NCBI RefSeq assembly: GCF_003576525.1
Contig: NZ_QWUA01000004.1
Coordinates: forward strand, 1-64,000
Origin: Rummeliibacillus sp. POC4
Lineage (GTDB): Bacteria > Bacillota > Bacilli > Bacillales_A > Planococcaceae
Direction: 5' to 3'
DNA length: 64,000 bases
This document shows, one piece after another, positions 1 through 7,335 of the stretch; position 1 is the first letter of the stretch; each line of letters begins with the position of its first letter. A model generated the notes under the pieces. The model was not told where the DNA came from. It was given only the letters and a program-made list of their open reading frames with translations, and searched no databases. The position numbers were made by a program, and so were the translations under genes.

Positions 1-105
1 ATTATTTAAAAGGACTTTTTCTCGTATATCGAACAAATTTAAAGTCAACTTGTAAGTAAAATTTTGCTCTAATAACGGTTAAAACCAAATGTCATGATTC
101 GTTCA

Positions 106-134
106 TTGTAGTTTTGTGAGAACCTCTATATAAT
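106..134 (+). promoter_or_regulatory. sigma-A-type promoter of ctaG
   Basis: TTGTAG (106-111), a 17-base spacer and TATAAT (129-134) lie 34 bases upstream of the ctaG start. The -10 hexamer is perfect and the -35 is 4/6. This suggests ctaG can be transcribed separately from cta genes that presumably lie to the left of the window. Bases 1-105 show no gene that I can support. Confidence 0.6.
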
Positions 135-168
135 GTAGGTATTGATTGTAAATAAGGAGAGAATTACA

Positions 169-1089
169 ATGCCATTAAGTATTTTCGGGTTTCGTGCTAT
201 GTGGAGCCCAGCATTAATAGGTGTGCTGGTGTTCTTTACGGTATTATATTTTTTAATCACGACTAAATGGAGAAATGACTTTAAATATAGTGAACCACTT
301 AAAAAGGGAGAAGCTATATCATTTGTTTTTGCAATGATTATGCTATACGTCATTATAGGATCCCCTATTGATTTAATGTCACATATTATGTTCACAATGC
401 ATATGGTTCAAATGGCTTTTTTATTATTGTTTATTCCGATTTTCTTTATTATTGGCATTCCCAATTGGTTATGGAAGGTAGTTATTAACTTACCATATGT
501 GAAGCCAGTATTTCATTTTATGACGAAGCCAATTTTTGCAGTTTTCTTTTTTGTGTTTATGTTTTCGGTTTATCATTTACCGGTTGTCTTAGATTACATT
601 AAGTTAGATGAAACCGCACATGGTATTTATACATTCGTTCTATTTGTGTCTGCTTTGTTCATGTATTGGCCATTGTTAAATACAGTAGAAGGCGAACCAG
701 CTATGAAAGATATAAATAAGTTCTTTTATATTATTGCGAATGCGATACTTATTACACCTTCTTGTGCACTAATTATCTTTTCGCCTACTGCCTTTTATGC
801 AACATATACAGATGGAGAAACGTGGATGAAAGCGATGGCCCTTTGCGTTCCAAGTAACACATTGCAAGGATTGACTCTATCAGGTCCAGAATTATTTACG
901 AACATGACGCCACTTGAAGATCAACAACTTGGTGGTGTAATAATGAAAATTATTCAAGAAATAATTTTTGCGGTTATTTTAGGACGAGTATTCATGGTGT
1001 GGTATAAAAATGATCAAAAGAATGCTGATAAAATGACTGAAGAAGCATTAAAAGAAAGACAAAGATTATCTCAAAATCAATTTCATTGA
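169..1089 (+). CDS. ctaG: Cytochrome c oxidase assembly factor CtaG
   Basis: A 306-residue polytopic membrane protein of the CtaG (Caa3_CtaG) family, which is needed to form active caa3-type cytochrome oxidase in B. subtilis, probably through copper-site assembly. Several hydrophobic segments are evident, including a His/Met-rich one near residues 65-95 (LMSHIMFTMHMVQMAF) that could bind metal. The start chosen is ATG 169 because AAGGAGA ends 8 bases upstream; a TTG at 142 would add nine residues without a ribosome site. A ctaM-like gene follows after 32 bases. This order matches the end of the B. subtilis cta cluster, and the neighbours support the assignment. Confidence 0.93.
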   Translation: MPLSIFGFRAMWSPALIGVLVFFTVLYFLITTKWRNDFKYSEPLKKGEAISFVFAMIMLYVIIGSPIDLMSHIMFTMHMVQMAFLLLFIPIFFIIGIPNWLWKVVINLPYVKPVFHFMTKPIFAVFFFVFMFSVYHLPVVLDYIKLDETAHGIYTFVLFVSALFMYWPLLNTVEGEPAMKDINKFFYIIANAILITPSCALIIFSPTAFYATYTDGETWMKAMALCVPSNTLQGLTLSGPELFTNMTPLEDQQLGGVIMKIIQEIIFAVILGRVFMVWYKNDQKNADKMTEEALKERQRLSQNQFH

Positions 1090-1121
1090 TTGAACAAAAT
1101 TACAGTGTTAGGAGTAAAATT

Positions 1122-1586
1122 ATGAGTGTACCTATTTTACCTACAATAAGTACTTCCTTTATAGTTCTAAGCGCGATACTTATCGCGATTGGTTGGATAC
1201 TTATTAAACAAAGAAAAAAAGAAGCACATAAAAAGACAATGATTGCTGCTGCTGTGTCAGCTTTACTTTTCTTTATCATCTATCTTTCAAGAACAGTATT
1301 TATCGGAAATACAGCTTTTGGTGGCCCTGATCATTTGAAAATATACTATACAATTTTCTTGGTATTTCATATAATGTTAGCCACTTCAGGTGCAGTGTTC
1401 GGGATTGTTACTTTAATAGCAGGCTTTACAAATAAACTAGAGCGTCATCGTAAAATAGCGCCAATTACTAGTATAATTTGGTTCTTTGTAGCGATTACCG
1501 GCGTAGCTGTTTACTTATTACTTTACGTTTTTTATAGTGGTGGACCAACAACTTCTGTTATTAAAGCAATTTTGAATAATCATTAA
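1122..1586 (+). CDS. DUF420 membrane protein, CtaM-like heme-copper oxidase maturation factor
   Basis: A 154-residue protein with four hydrophobic segments (about residues 5-25, 40-60, 75-100 and 118-142) and conserved His residues in HIMLATSG and near LERHRKIAPIT, typical of the DUF420 family. Family members include YozB/CtaM, required for maturation of aa3/caa3-type terminal oxidases in Firmicutes. ATG 1122 is preceded by TTAGGAG; the TTG upstream at 1086 has no ribosome site. It lies directly after ctaG and before a terminator, so the two probably form one transcript devoted to oxidase assembly. The family is clear; the specific role is inferred from relatives and position. Confidence 0.85.
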   Translation: MSVPILPTISTSFIVLSAILIAIGWILIKQRKKEAHKKTMIAAAVSALLFFIIYLSRTVFIGNTAFGGPDHLKIYYTIFLVFHIMLATSGAVFGIVTLIAGFTNKLERHRKIAPITSIIWFFVAITGVAVYLLLYVFYSGGPTTSVIKAILNNH

Positions 1587-1590
1587 TGAG

Positions 1591-1626
1591 AAAAAACTAA
1601 TTCCACATAAATGGAATTAGTTTTTT
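1591..1626. terminator. Bidirectional terminator between ctaM-like gene and AI-2E transporter gene
   Basis: A near-perfect inverted repeat, AAAAACTAATTCCA / TGGAATTAGTTTTT, with a short loop is flanked by an A-run on the left and a T-run on the right. It can therefore stop transcription from both converging genes. Its right arm overlaps the last codons of the minus-strand gene that ends at 1617. Confidence 0.85.
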
Positions 1627-2672
1627 CTTTTAAATGCAGTCCAACTTTTCCTGAATTGCCCAATAACAACGATTAGAATCGCAACAAATGGGCCTATGAA
1701 AAATCCAATAATGCCGAACATTTCAAATCCCACGTACATGCAAATGAGTGTAGTAAGAGGTGGAAGTCCTAGATGATTACTCGTAACTTTAGTTTCTAAA
1801 ATTTGCCGCAGAACAATAACAACGATAGCTAATATAAATAGAATTGTTCCTTCAAAGTTTTGTCCGCTCATCCAACTGATGATTGCCCAAGGAATTAGGA
1901 CCATCATCGCTCCTAAAATAGGTAGCAAATCTACAAACCAAATAACTATAGCCATTGGTAATGCATATCGGGGTGTAATCCATAATAAAGTACATAATGT
2001 AACAGAAAAAATAATAACACTCACGATTAATTGTGCTTTAAGAAATTCCAGGGTTCCTTTTTTAAAATGTTGGAGGAACACCGTTACAGAAGGGTTCTTT
2101 TCTATATGTAACCATCGACTTAAAGATTTCGTGATTTTGGGAATTTCCAACATAGCATAATATAAAGCCAAGAAATAAATGAACATTTTAAAAATAGCTG
2201 AGGGAAACTTTTGAAATAAATTGAGTAAATAATTAGCTTGAAAATATGTCGTTGCAATTTTTTGCAGGCTGTTCAACATATCTTCAATCCATTGTTGGAT
2301 AGAAATAATTATAGGACGTGGTAAATCATGTGTAATATTAGCTAACTTTGCTTGGAAATAAATCCATCTTTCATTAATTGTTTCTAAAAGATGTGGTATC
2401 CAATGTGAAAAATCACTAAACTTATGCAGTACGATTAAGTATAGTAAATAGCAGAAGAAAAGTACAACTATACTAAAGATTGAGAAAAAGACTGGTACAA
2501 TAAAGCGACGTGTTTTGTTCCACTTTTTTTCATACCTAATAATTAGTGGATTAAAACAAAGTGCAGTAAGAAAGGCTATAAGTATTGGTTTTGCATAAAA
2601 AAGAGAAAATACTAAACAGATTATAAAAATAAGCCAACGCCAAGATTTTGAAAAAATACGATGTAAACTCAT
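1617..2672 (-). CDS. AI-2E family membrane protein (possibly YtvI-type sporulation protein)
   Basis: A 351-residue polytopic protein of the AI-2E transporter superfamily (PF01594). There are two hydrophobic segments at the N-terminus, a central soluble stretch, then a cluster of segments carrying the conserved pattern PIWFVDLLPILG..LIPWAI and the C-terminal LGLPPLTTL.....FGIIGFFIGP signature. Sporulating bacilli carry several paralogues, including the mother-cell protein YtvI; substrate and direction of transport are generally unknown. ATG 2672 is preceded on its strand by GGGTGA; a GTG three codons upstream is an alternative. A possible sigma-E promoter lies just upstream, which fits a sporulation role but is weak evidence. 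The exact subfamily could not be decided. Confidence 0.8.
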   Translation of the reverse strand: MSLHRIFSKSWRWLIFIICLVFSLFYAKPILIAFLTALCFNPLIIRYEKKWNKTRRFIVPVFFSIFSIVVLFFCYLLYLIVLHKFSDFSHWIPHLLETINERWIYFQAKLANITHDLPRPIIISIQQWIEDMLNSLQKIATTYFQANYLLNLFQKFPSAIFKMFIYFLALYYAMLEIPKITKSLSRWLHIEKNPSVTVFLQHFKKGTLEFLKAQLIVSVIIFSVTLCTLLWITPRYALPMAIVIWFVDLLPILGAMMVLIPWAIISWMSGQNFEGTILFILAIVVIVLRQILETKVTSNHLGLPPLTTLICMYVGFEMFGIIGFFIGPFVAILIVVIGQFRKSWTAFKRKN

Positions 2673-2700
2673 CCTAATCACCCATATATATTTGACAATG

Positions 2701-2730
2701 ATAGTATGAGGAGATTTCTGAAAATCATGC
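2701..2730 (-). promoter_or_regulatory. Possible sigma-E promoter of the AI-2E family gene
   Basis: Read on the minus strand: GCATGAT (2730-2724), 15 bases, CATACTAT (2708-2701). The -10 agrees with the sigma-E consensus CATACAHT at 7 of 8 positions and the -35 at 5 of 7. It sits about 30 bases before the gene start. AT-rich DNA makes chance matches likely, so this is only a candidate. Confidence 0.35.
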
Positions 2731-2787
2731 TAATTGAAATATTTTTTCAGCATTCGCCCAAATAGTGGATGCATAATTAGAGAAGAA

Positions 2788-2828
2788 ATAAAAAAGCTAT
2801 ACAAAGTTTCTGTAAACTTTGTATAGCT
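2788..2828 (-). terminator. Rho-independent terminator of the YugN-like gene
   Basis: Fifteen-base perfect arms, AGCTATACAAAGTTT and AAACTTTGTATAGCT, with a four-base loop. On the minus strand the stem is followed by a T-tract (TTTTTTATTT). It lies 22 bases after the stop of the minus-strand gene. Confidence 0.85.
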
Positions 2829-2849
2829 AAAAAGATAAGTGCATGAATC

Positions 2850-3209
2850 CTATTTATTGAATTGATCTAGTTCTTTTGAGATGGAGTCTAAAATGTTTTG
2901 GCAATTTTTCACGAGTTGAGCAGGATAGATTTCATCTTCTCCATATTCAACGCCATGTGGGTAATAATGTTTACCAAGAACAGGTTTTAAAAGTGTAATA
3001 TTAGCATCATTTGATCCATTATCGCCATCTTTTGTATAACCAAATACTCTTAAGTAGTAAGTACCTTCAGCTACGTCGAATCTTCTATCCCATGTAATAC
3101 GTTCGTAATCCCATCCAGTAGCACGAATTAAGCCATTATTGCCCATTAGTTCATCAAGTAAAGTAATGTGCGCAACTTTGTTTTCAAGTCCAGTATTTTC
3201 AAAATACAT
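2850..3209 (-). CDS. YugN-like family protein, function unknown
   Basis: A 119-residue soluble protein resembling the YugN-like family of Bacillales, which has no established function. It has aromatic-rich beta-strand-like stretches (ATGWDYERITWDRRFD, TYYLRVFGYTKDGDNG) and a HYYPHGVEYGED motif in the second half. The start is ATG 3209, which has GAAGGAGG eight bases upstream; the reading frame is open further upstream but without a ribosome site. It occupies the place between ctaG and ylbC where B. subtilis has ylbA and ylbB. A second small protein of that type lies at 8721-9110, so I leave the symbol open. Confidence 0.7.
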   Translation of the reverse strand: MYFENTGLENKVAHITLLDELMGNNGLIRATGWDYERITWDRRFDVAEGTYYLRVFGYTKDGDNGSNDANITLLKPVLGKHYYPHGVEYGEDEIYPAQLVKNCQNILDSISKELDQFNK

Positions 3210-3292
3210 TCTAATTTTCCTCCTTCGACACTTTCGTACAAATACGTTCCATTTTATAATAGAGCAAAATGGGACCGGTTGCAATGACAACA

Positions 3293-3322
3293 TTGTGAAT
3301 CCGTTTATGTAATTGGTATAAT
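3293..3322 (+). promoter_or_regulatory. sigma-A-type promoter of ylbC
   Basis: TTGTGA (3293-3298), an 18-base spacer and a perfect TATAAT (3317-3322), 31 bases before the GTG start of the CAP-domain gene. It sits in the short divergent region shared with the YugN-like gene. Confidence 0.5.
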
Positions 3323-3353
3323 AACATTATTAAAAAATAGGAGAGAGATTGAT

Positions 3354-4418
3354 GTGAAAGTCTTATTGAGGGTTTTAATTATATTAGCGGGAATATTGAT
3401 TGCTTTCTTCTATATAAATCAACCAGTTAAAGAAAATGCACCACTGAAAGCACCTAATTCTAATGGGAAAGTAATTCCTCAGAAAGTTGCTCCTGATTTA
3501 AATAATTCGGTAGTAGAAAGACCAAATAAAGGATTATCTACTTTAGTCGGTCTTTCAACCAAAAAACTGAAAAAAACATTGGGAACTCCTGATCGAAAAA
3601 GTCCATCTGCTTATGACTTTGATTGGTGGGTATATCAAAAATCGCCAAGTAATTATTTACTTATTGGGGTTGAAAATAATAAGGTAAAACAAGTATATAT
3701 TACAGGTTCTGAAGCGGATGCATCTCCTTTTAAAATAGGTCAGGGGATTGATGAATTATATCGAAATACCATTACAGATACGGAAGTTAGTGTAAAAATC
3801 AAACAAAATATTTATACCTTTATATTGAACGAAGCGGATTTACAGTCACGTATTTTAATCATGTATGATGGTTTATATGCACAATTGTATTTTGATGCGA
3901 TTGATAAAACGTTAGAAGCTGTTCGGTATATTGATGGTGAAACTCTTGTTAAACAACACCCATATGATATGACTTATGTGGGAGATTTGATCACCCCATC
4001 AGTTCCTTCTTCGTATAAGCAAGTAGAAATTGATCAAGAAAACCGTAAACAATTATTTGAGTTAACCAATGTTTATCGAGTTCAAAAAGGTCTACCAGAG
4101 TTGACTTCTGCGGAAGATTTAAATGAGCTGGCTATGGCGCATAGTGAGAAACTTGCAGTCAATAATCTTTCAAAAGAAGAACAGGCAAGTGATGCGTTTA
4201 AAGATCGACTAAAAATTGCGGAGATTCAATTTGATTCTGCTGGAGAAAATGTAACAGAGGATTATTTAGATGCGCCAGAAGCTATAAATGGACTCTTAAA
4301 TTCCGAGAAACATCGAGACACCCTATTGAATAAGCATTTCAATCAAATCGGTACAGGTGCCTTTGGTAAACATTTTACACAAGTTTTTATCAAACGTAGT
4401 GAATCAGATAGTCATTAA
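3354..4418 (+). CDS. ylbC: CAP-domain secreted/membrane-anchored protein YlbC
   Basis: A 354-residue protein with an N-terminal hydrophobic anchor (about residues 4-21), a CAP-associated N-terminal domain (about 55-200) and a C-terminal CAP/SCP-like domain (about 230-350). The CAP region shows LFELTNVYR, the LNELAMAHSEKLA helix, SAGEN, and a SEKHRDTLLN....IGTGAF ending, all usual family landmarks. Such proteins act outside the membrane; their biochemical role in bacilli is not settled. The GTG start follows GGAGAGAG by six bases. It converges on the aspartokinase-like gene with a 4-base overlap of the two 3' ends. Position and domains match B. subtilis ylbC. Confidence 0.85.
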   Translation: MKVLLRVLIILAGILIAFFYINQPVKENAPLKAPNSNGKVIPQKVAPDLNNSVVERPNKGLSTLVGLSTKKLKKTLGTPDRKSPSAYDFDWWVYQKSPSNYLLIGVENNKVKQVYITGSEADASPFKIGQGIDELYRNTITDTEVSVKIKQNIYTFILNEADLQSRILIMYDGLYAQLYFDAIDKTLEAVRYIDGETLVKQHPYDMTYVGDLITPSVPSSYKQVEIDQENRKQLFELTNVYRVQKGLPELTSAEDLNELAMAHSEKLAVNNLSKEEQASDAFKDRLKIAEIQFDSAGENVTEDYLDAPEAINGLLNSEKHRDTLLNKHFNQIGTGAFGKHFTQVFIKRSESDSH

Positions 4419-5155
4419 TCATCATCTGGAAATACAAATGTACCGGATTCTAGATTAAAAATATTCCGTATATGCAGCTTGAGTTGGTGTTGTTGAGCCA
4501 TTTCAGCTGCTTTTTTTTGTATTAAAGGATGGACATTATTCAATAATGATAAAAACTTGGAATAAGGTATTGCTCTAATAAGTTCAACATCATCTTCATA
4601 ATTAGGATCTCCAGTCATTACACCTGGAACGTCCTTATAATACTCTATTGTTGCATTAGGCAAAGTGGCCCCTAAAACAGCGGCGGTTAAATCACTACCA
4701 CCTCTACCAAGAGTGGCAATGTATCCTTCTTCTGTAATACCTTGAAATCCAGGAATAACCAAACAATCATGATGTTCTAGGGCGGATAAGAGTGTTTCCT
4801 TGTGAATATCAATAATTTCAGCATCTCCGAAATTATTGGTAGTTATTATTCCTAGTGGAGCTCCATAAAGCAATAGATTATCTATTCCATCTTGCTTTAG
4901 TTCTGATGAAAGTACTGCAGCAGAAATTAGCTCTCCGCATGCAGCAACTAAATCCTTTGCCTTTGGAGAAGTACTTAATGCATCTGTTATATCCAATAAA
5001 GTATCAGTTGCGTAAGCATCGCCATCTCTACCCATTGCAGAGACAACAACAACTGTTTTTCCATGTTCTCTTAGAGCTCTTTTAATATGGAGAAGGCAAT
5101 GCTTACGAGAAGCTTTAGATTGCATAGCAATTCCGCCAAATTTTTGAATAATCAT
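4415..5155 (-). CDS. Stand-alone aspartokinase-like amino-acid kinase, no ACT domains
   Basis: A 246-residue amino-acid kinase domain most like the catalytic half of aspartate kinase. It has KFGG at residues 5-8, VVSAMGRDGD near 37-46, the nucleotide/aspartate motif LGRGGSD near 155, YKDVPGVMTGDP near 180 and an AEMAQQ...LHIRN ending. Aspartokinases normally run 400-460 residues with tandem ACT domains for feedback inhibition; this one stops before them. The usual KFGGTSV box reads KFGGIAM, so substrate or activity may have drifted. ATG 5155 has AGGAG eight bases upstream; an ATG at 5200 has no ribosome site. It is divergent from murE, which suggests a link to diaminopimelate or lysine supply for peptidoglycan or dipicolinate. 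The kinase family is secure; the aspartate substrate is probable. Confidence 0.75.
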   Translation of the reverse strand: MIIQKFGGIAMQSKASRKHCLLHIKRALREHGKTVVVVSAMGRDGDAYATDTLLDITDALSTSPKAKDLVAACGELISAAVLSSELKQDGIDNLLLYGAPLGIITTNNFGDAEIIDIHKETLLSALEHHDCLVIPGFQGITEEGYIATLGRGGSDLTAAVLGATLPNATIEYYKDVPGVMTGDPNYEDDVELIRAIPYSKFLSLLNNVHPLIQKKAAEMAQQHQLKLHIRNIFNLESGTFVFPDDD

Positions 5156-5175
5156 TTTGTGACTCCTATCTCCTC

Positions 5176-5206
5176 GTGACATATTCTGTATATTCTTCAT
5201 ACGATA
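5176..5206 (+). promoter_or_regulatory. sigma-K/sigma-E-like mother-cell promoter in front of murE
   Basis: GTGAC (the AC at 5179-5180) is followed after 17 bases by CATACGATA (5198-5206), a full match to the B. subtilis sigma-K pattern AC-N16/17-CATAnnnTA. The same -10 matches sigma-E CATACAHT at 7/8, with ACATATT upstream at a short 12-base spacing. It would start an mRNA near 5213, about 57 bases before the murE TTG codon. No good sigma-A promoter is seen in this interval. The match is by eye only. Confidence 0.45.
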
Positions 5207-5269
5207 TAAGTGGTGGAGGGGTTATAGTAATGTATTCATTCTCAACTAAAAGGTGCAGGAGGAACATCG

Positions 5270-6733
5270 TTGATATTGGCAGAATTATTAAAAGAATGGC
5301 CGTGTGAATTAGAATGTGGTTCAATACGTTCTGAAATTAAAGGAATAACAGATAGAGCTAGTGATGTTAAACCGGGAGATCTATTTGTTGCACGCAAAGG
5401 GAAAAAATATGATGGATGGGATTTTAAAGATTTAGCTATACAAAATGGTGCTGCAGCTATCGTACATAATAGATACGAAGCAAAAGTCAACCTACAAATT
5501 CCAGTTGTCTGGGTGCCAAATTGTTCAACTTTTTTATCATATGCGAGTAAAAAGATATATGGAGCTTTTGATGAAAAGTTGACAATTGTAGCTGTGACAG
5601 GTACTAACGGTAAAACAACAGTAACACATTTAATCGGGCAATTACTTCAATCATTGAATGTGAAAGTAGCTGTAATAGGAACAGTTGGCCTGTTTATAAA
5701 TGGGAAGAAGCAAAATATTATGCTAGAACCTTTAACAACACCTTTAGCTACAGAATTGTATAGGATTTTTGCTTATTGTGTTAGTCAAGGGGTAACACAT
5801 GTCGTGATGGAAGCTTCATCACTTGCATTATCTGAACATCGTCTTGATGATTGTAATATTAATATTGGCGTATATTTAAATGTTAGTAGGGATCATTACG
5901 AAGAACATGGTGGAGAAAAATATTATTTGGCGGCGAAAAAGAGGTTATGCTTATTCTCTGAACAAATTATTGTAAATATTGATGATCCTTTCTGTAAACA
6001 ATTACTTTTGGAATATCCTAATGTAAAAAGCTTTGGAAAAAATAATTTAGCTGATTGCAGTATTATTCACGGACAGAATTGTGAAAAGGGTACAAAGTTG
6101 TTAATCCAAAATAATGATATACCAACTGATATTATTACTCCTTTTCAAGGTGAATATTTGCAATATAATATACTAGCAGCTATTGCAGCGATTACGGAAT
6201 TAGGATTTTCTTTACAAGAAATAGCACAACATACTAGTAAATTGACTCTGCCAACAGGAAGAATGCAGGAAATACCTAATCCATTAGGTATTCGAATTTT
6301 TATAGATTATGCTCATACGCCAAGTGCATTAGAAGCATTATTAAAAGCATTAAGACCACAAACGTTAAATCGATTAGTGGTAGTTTTTGGGTGTGGGGGA
6401 GACCGAGACCAAGGAAAAAGATTTGATATGGGGGTAGTAGCGGATCAGTATGCTGATATGATTTGGCTTACTGATGATAACCCAAGAAGTGAATCAGCCA
6501 GTGCAATTATAAATGCTATTGCAAAAGGGATTCATACTAAGCCCTTTAGGATAGAGCATAATCGTAAAAATGCTATTCAGCAAGCTATTTACGATTGTAA
6601 TCAAGGAGATGTAGTAGTTATAGCTGGTAAAGGACATGAAGAGGGGCAAATAATTGCAGGCGAAATACTTCCTTTTTCGGATGAAAAAGTAGTTGAAGAA
6701 ATTATATCAAATATGAATAGTGAAAATAACTAA
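5270..6733 (+). CDS. murE: UDP-N-acetylmuramoyl-tripeptide synthetase MurE, DNPR (meso-DAP) type
   Basis: A 487-residue Mur ligase that adds the third residue of the peptidoglycan stem peptide. It has an N-terminal UDP-binding domain with SDVKPGDLFVA and the P-loop TGTNGKTTVTH near residues 108-118. Next come the AAKKRL segment holding the lysine expected to be carbamylated, FIDYAHTPSAL near 344, and DNPR at residues 403-406. DNPR is the motif of meso-diaminopimelate-adding MurE; L-lysine-adding enzymes usually have D(D/N)P(N/A). The TTG start has CAGGAGG seven bases upstream. It lies outside the dcw cluster, which lacks murE, and is divergent from an aspartokinase-like gene. It may be a sporulation-specific ligase paired with a lysine-adding enzyme elsewhere (inference). 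Confidence 0.88.
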   Translation: MILAELLKEWPCELECGSIRSEIKGITDRASDVKPGDLFVARKGKKYDGWDFKDLAIQNGAAAIVHNRYEAKVNLQIPVVWVPNCSTFLSYASKKIYGAFDEKLTIVAVTGTNGKTTVTHLIGQLLQSLNVKVAVIGTVGLFINGKKQNIMLEPLTTPLATELYRIFAYCVSQGVTHVVMEASSLALSEHRLDDCNINIGVYLNVSRDHYEEHGGEKYYLAAKKRLCLFSEQIIVNIDDPFCKQLLLEYPNVKSFGKNNLADCSIIHGQNCEKGTKLLIQNNDIPTDIITPFQGEYLQYNILAAIAAITELGFSLQEIAQHTSKLTLPTGRMQEIPNPLGIRIFIDYAHTPSALEALLKALRPQTLNRLVVVFGCGGDRDQGKRFDMGVVADQYADMIWLTDDNPRSESASAIINAIAKGIHTKPFRIEHNRKNAIQQAIYDCNQGDVVVIAGKGHEEGQIIAGEILPFSDEKVVEEIISNMNSENN

Positions 6734-6805
6734 TTCTTTCAATCCTCTAATCATACAAAAAAGCCATAAATCTGTTATGATATGAGTAGATTGGGGGAAA
6801 TACCG

Positions 6806-7255
6806 ATGATGATGACTTCTGAATGGGTTATGATTCTGGAAGAAGTGCAAGACCTTAATACAATGATCCGTTCCTCCGAACAATTTGCGAATCTTCAAAA
6901 GGCGCATTTAGCGGTATATTCTGATGAAGAACTTGTTCGTAAAATTAATGATTTTCAACGGATGAAGGATCAGTATGAAGATGTCCAACGTTTTGGAAAG
7001 TATCACCCAGACTATCAAACAATTATGAAATCAGTTCGCGCAAAAAAACGTGAATTAGATGTTAATGATAAAATTTCTGCTCTTAGACTAGCAGAAAATG
7101 ATTACCAAGATTTGTTGGATGAAATCGGACTTTTAATCGGCAAAACTGTTTCTGACTCGATTAAAGTGCCAGTAAGTAATCCATTTTTCCAATCTGAATC
7201 CTCTTGTAGTAGTGGTGGATGTGGTTCAGGTGGTAGCTGTTCATGCTCAGCATAA
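6806..7255 (+). CDS. ricF: RicF (YlbF), Fe-S subunit of the RicAFT complex
   Basis: A 149-residue protein with the helical YlbF/YmcA core (residues about 5-115) and a Cys/Gly/Ser-rich tail (CSSGGCGSGGSCSCSA) of the kind that supplies cluster ligands. In B. subtilis, RicF with RicA and RicT forms a complex carrying 4Fe-4S clusters that affects RNase Y-dependent mRNA maturation and is needed for competence, biofilm formation and sporulation. ATG 6806 is chosen because GGGGG lies nine bases upstream; an in-frame ATG at 6782 overlaps a TATGAT that may be its promoter -10. It lies between murE and a strong terminator and is probably monocistronic. Confidence 0.9.
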   Translation: MMMTSEWVMILEEVQDLNTMIRSSEQFANLQKAHLAVYSDEELVRKINDFQRMKDQYEDVQRFGKYHPDYQTIMKSVRAKKRELDVNDKISALRLAENDYQDLLDEIGLLIGKTVSDSIKVPVSNPFFQSESSCSSGGCGSGGSCSCSA

Positions 7256-7271
7256 GTTAAAAGAATAAGCT

Positions 7272-7312
7272 AAAAGAGGTTTCTACATTAGTTAGTAGAA
7301 ACCTCTTTTTAA
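7272..7312. terminator. Bidirectional terminator between ricF and the glycerophosphodiesterase gene
   Basis: Fifteen-base perfect arms (AAAAGAGGTTTCTAC / GTAGAAACCTCTTTT) with an eight-base loop are flanked by A and T runs. It serves ricF on the plus strand and the converging gene on the minus strand. Confidence 0.88.
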
Positions 7313-7335
7313 TAGACTTTAATCTATTAAATTGA

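Noticed and set aside
5270-6733. Naming this MurE as the L-lysine-adding enzyme because the family usually has Lys-type peptidoglycan
   Set aside because: The substrate motif reads DNPR, which is the meso-DAP pattern; lysine-type enzymes usually have D(D/N)P(N/A). Without the second murE the specificity stays a prediction.
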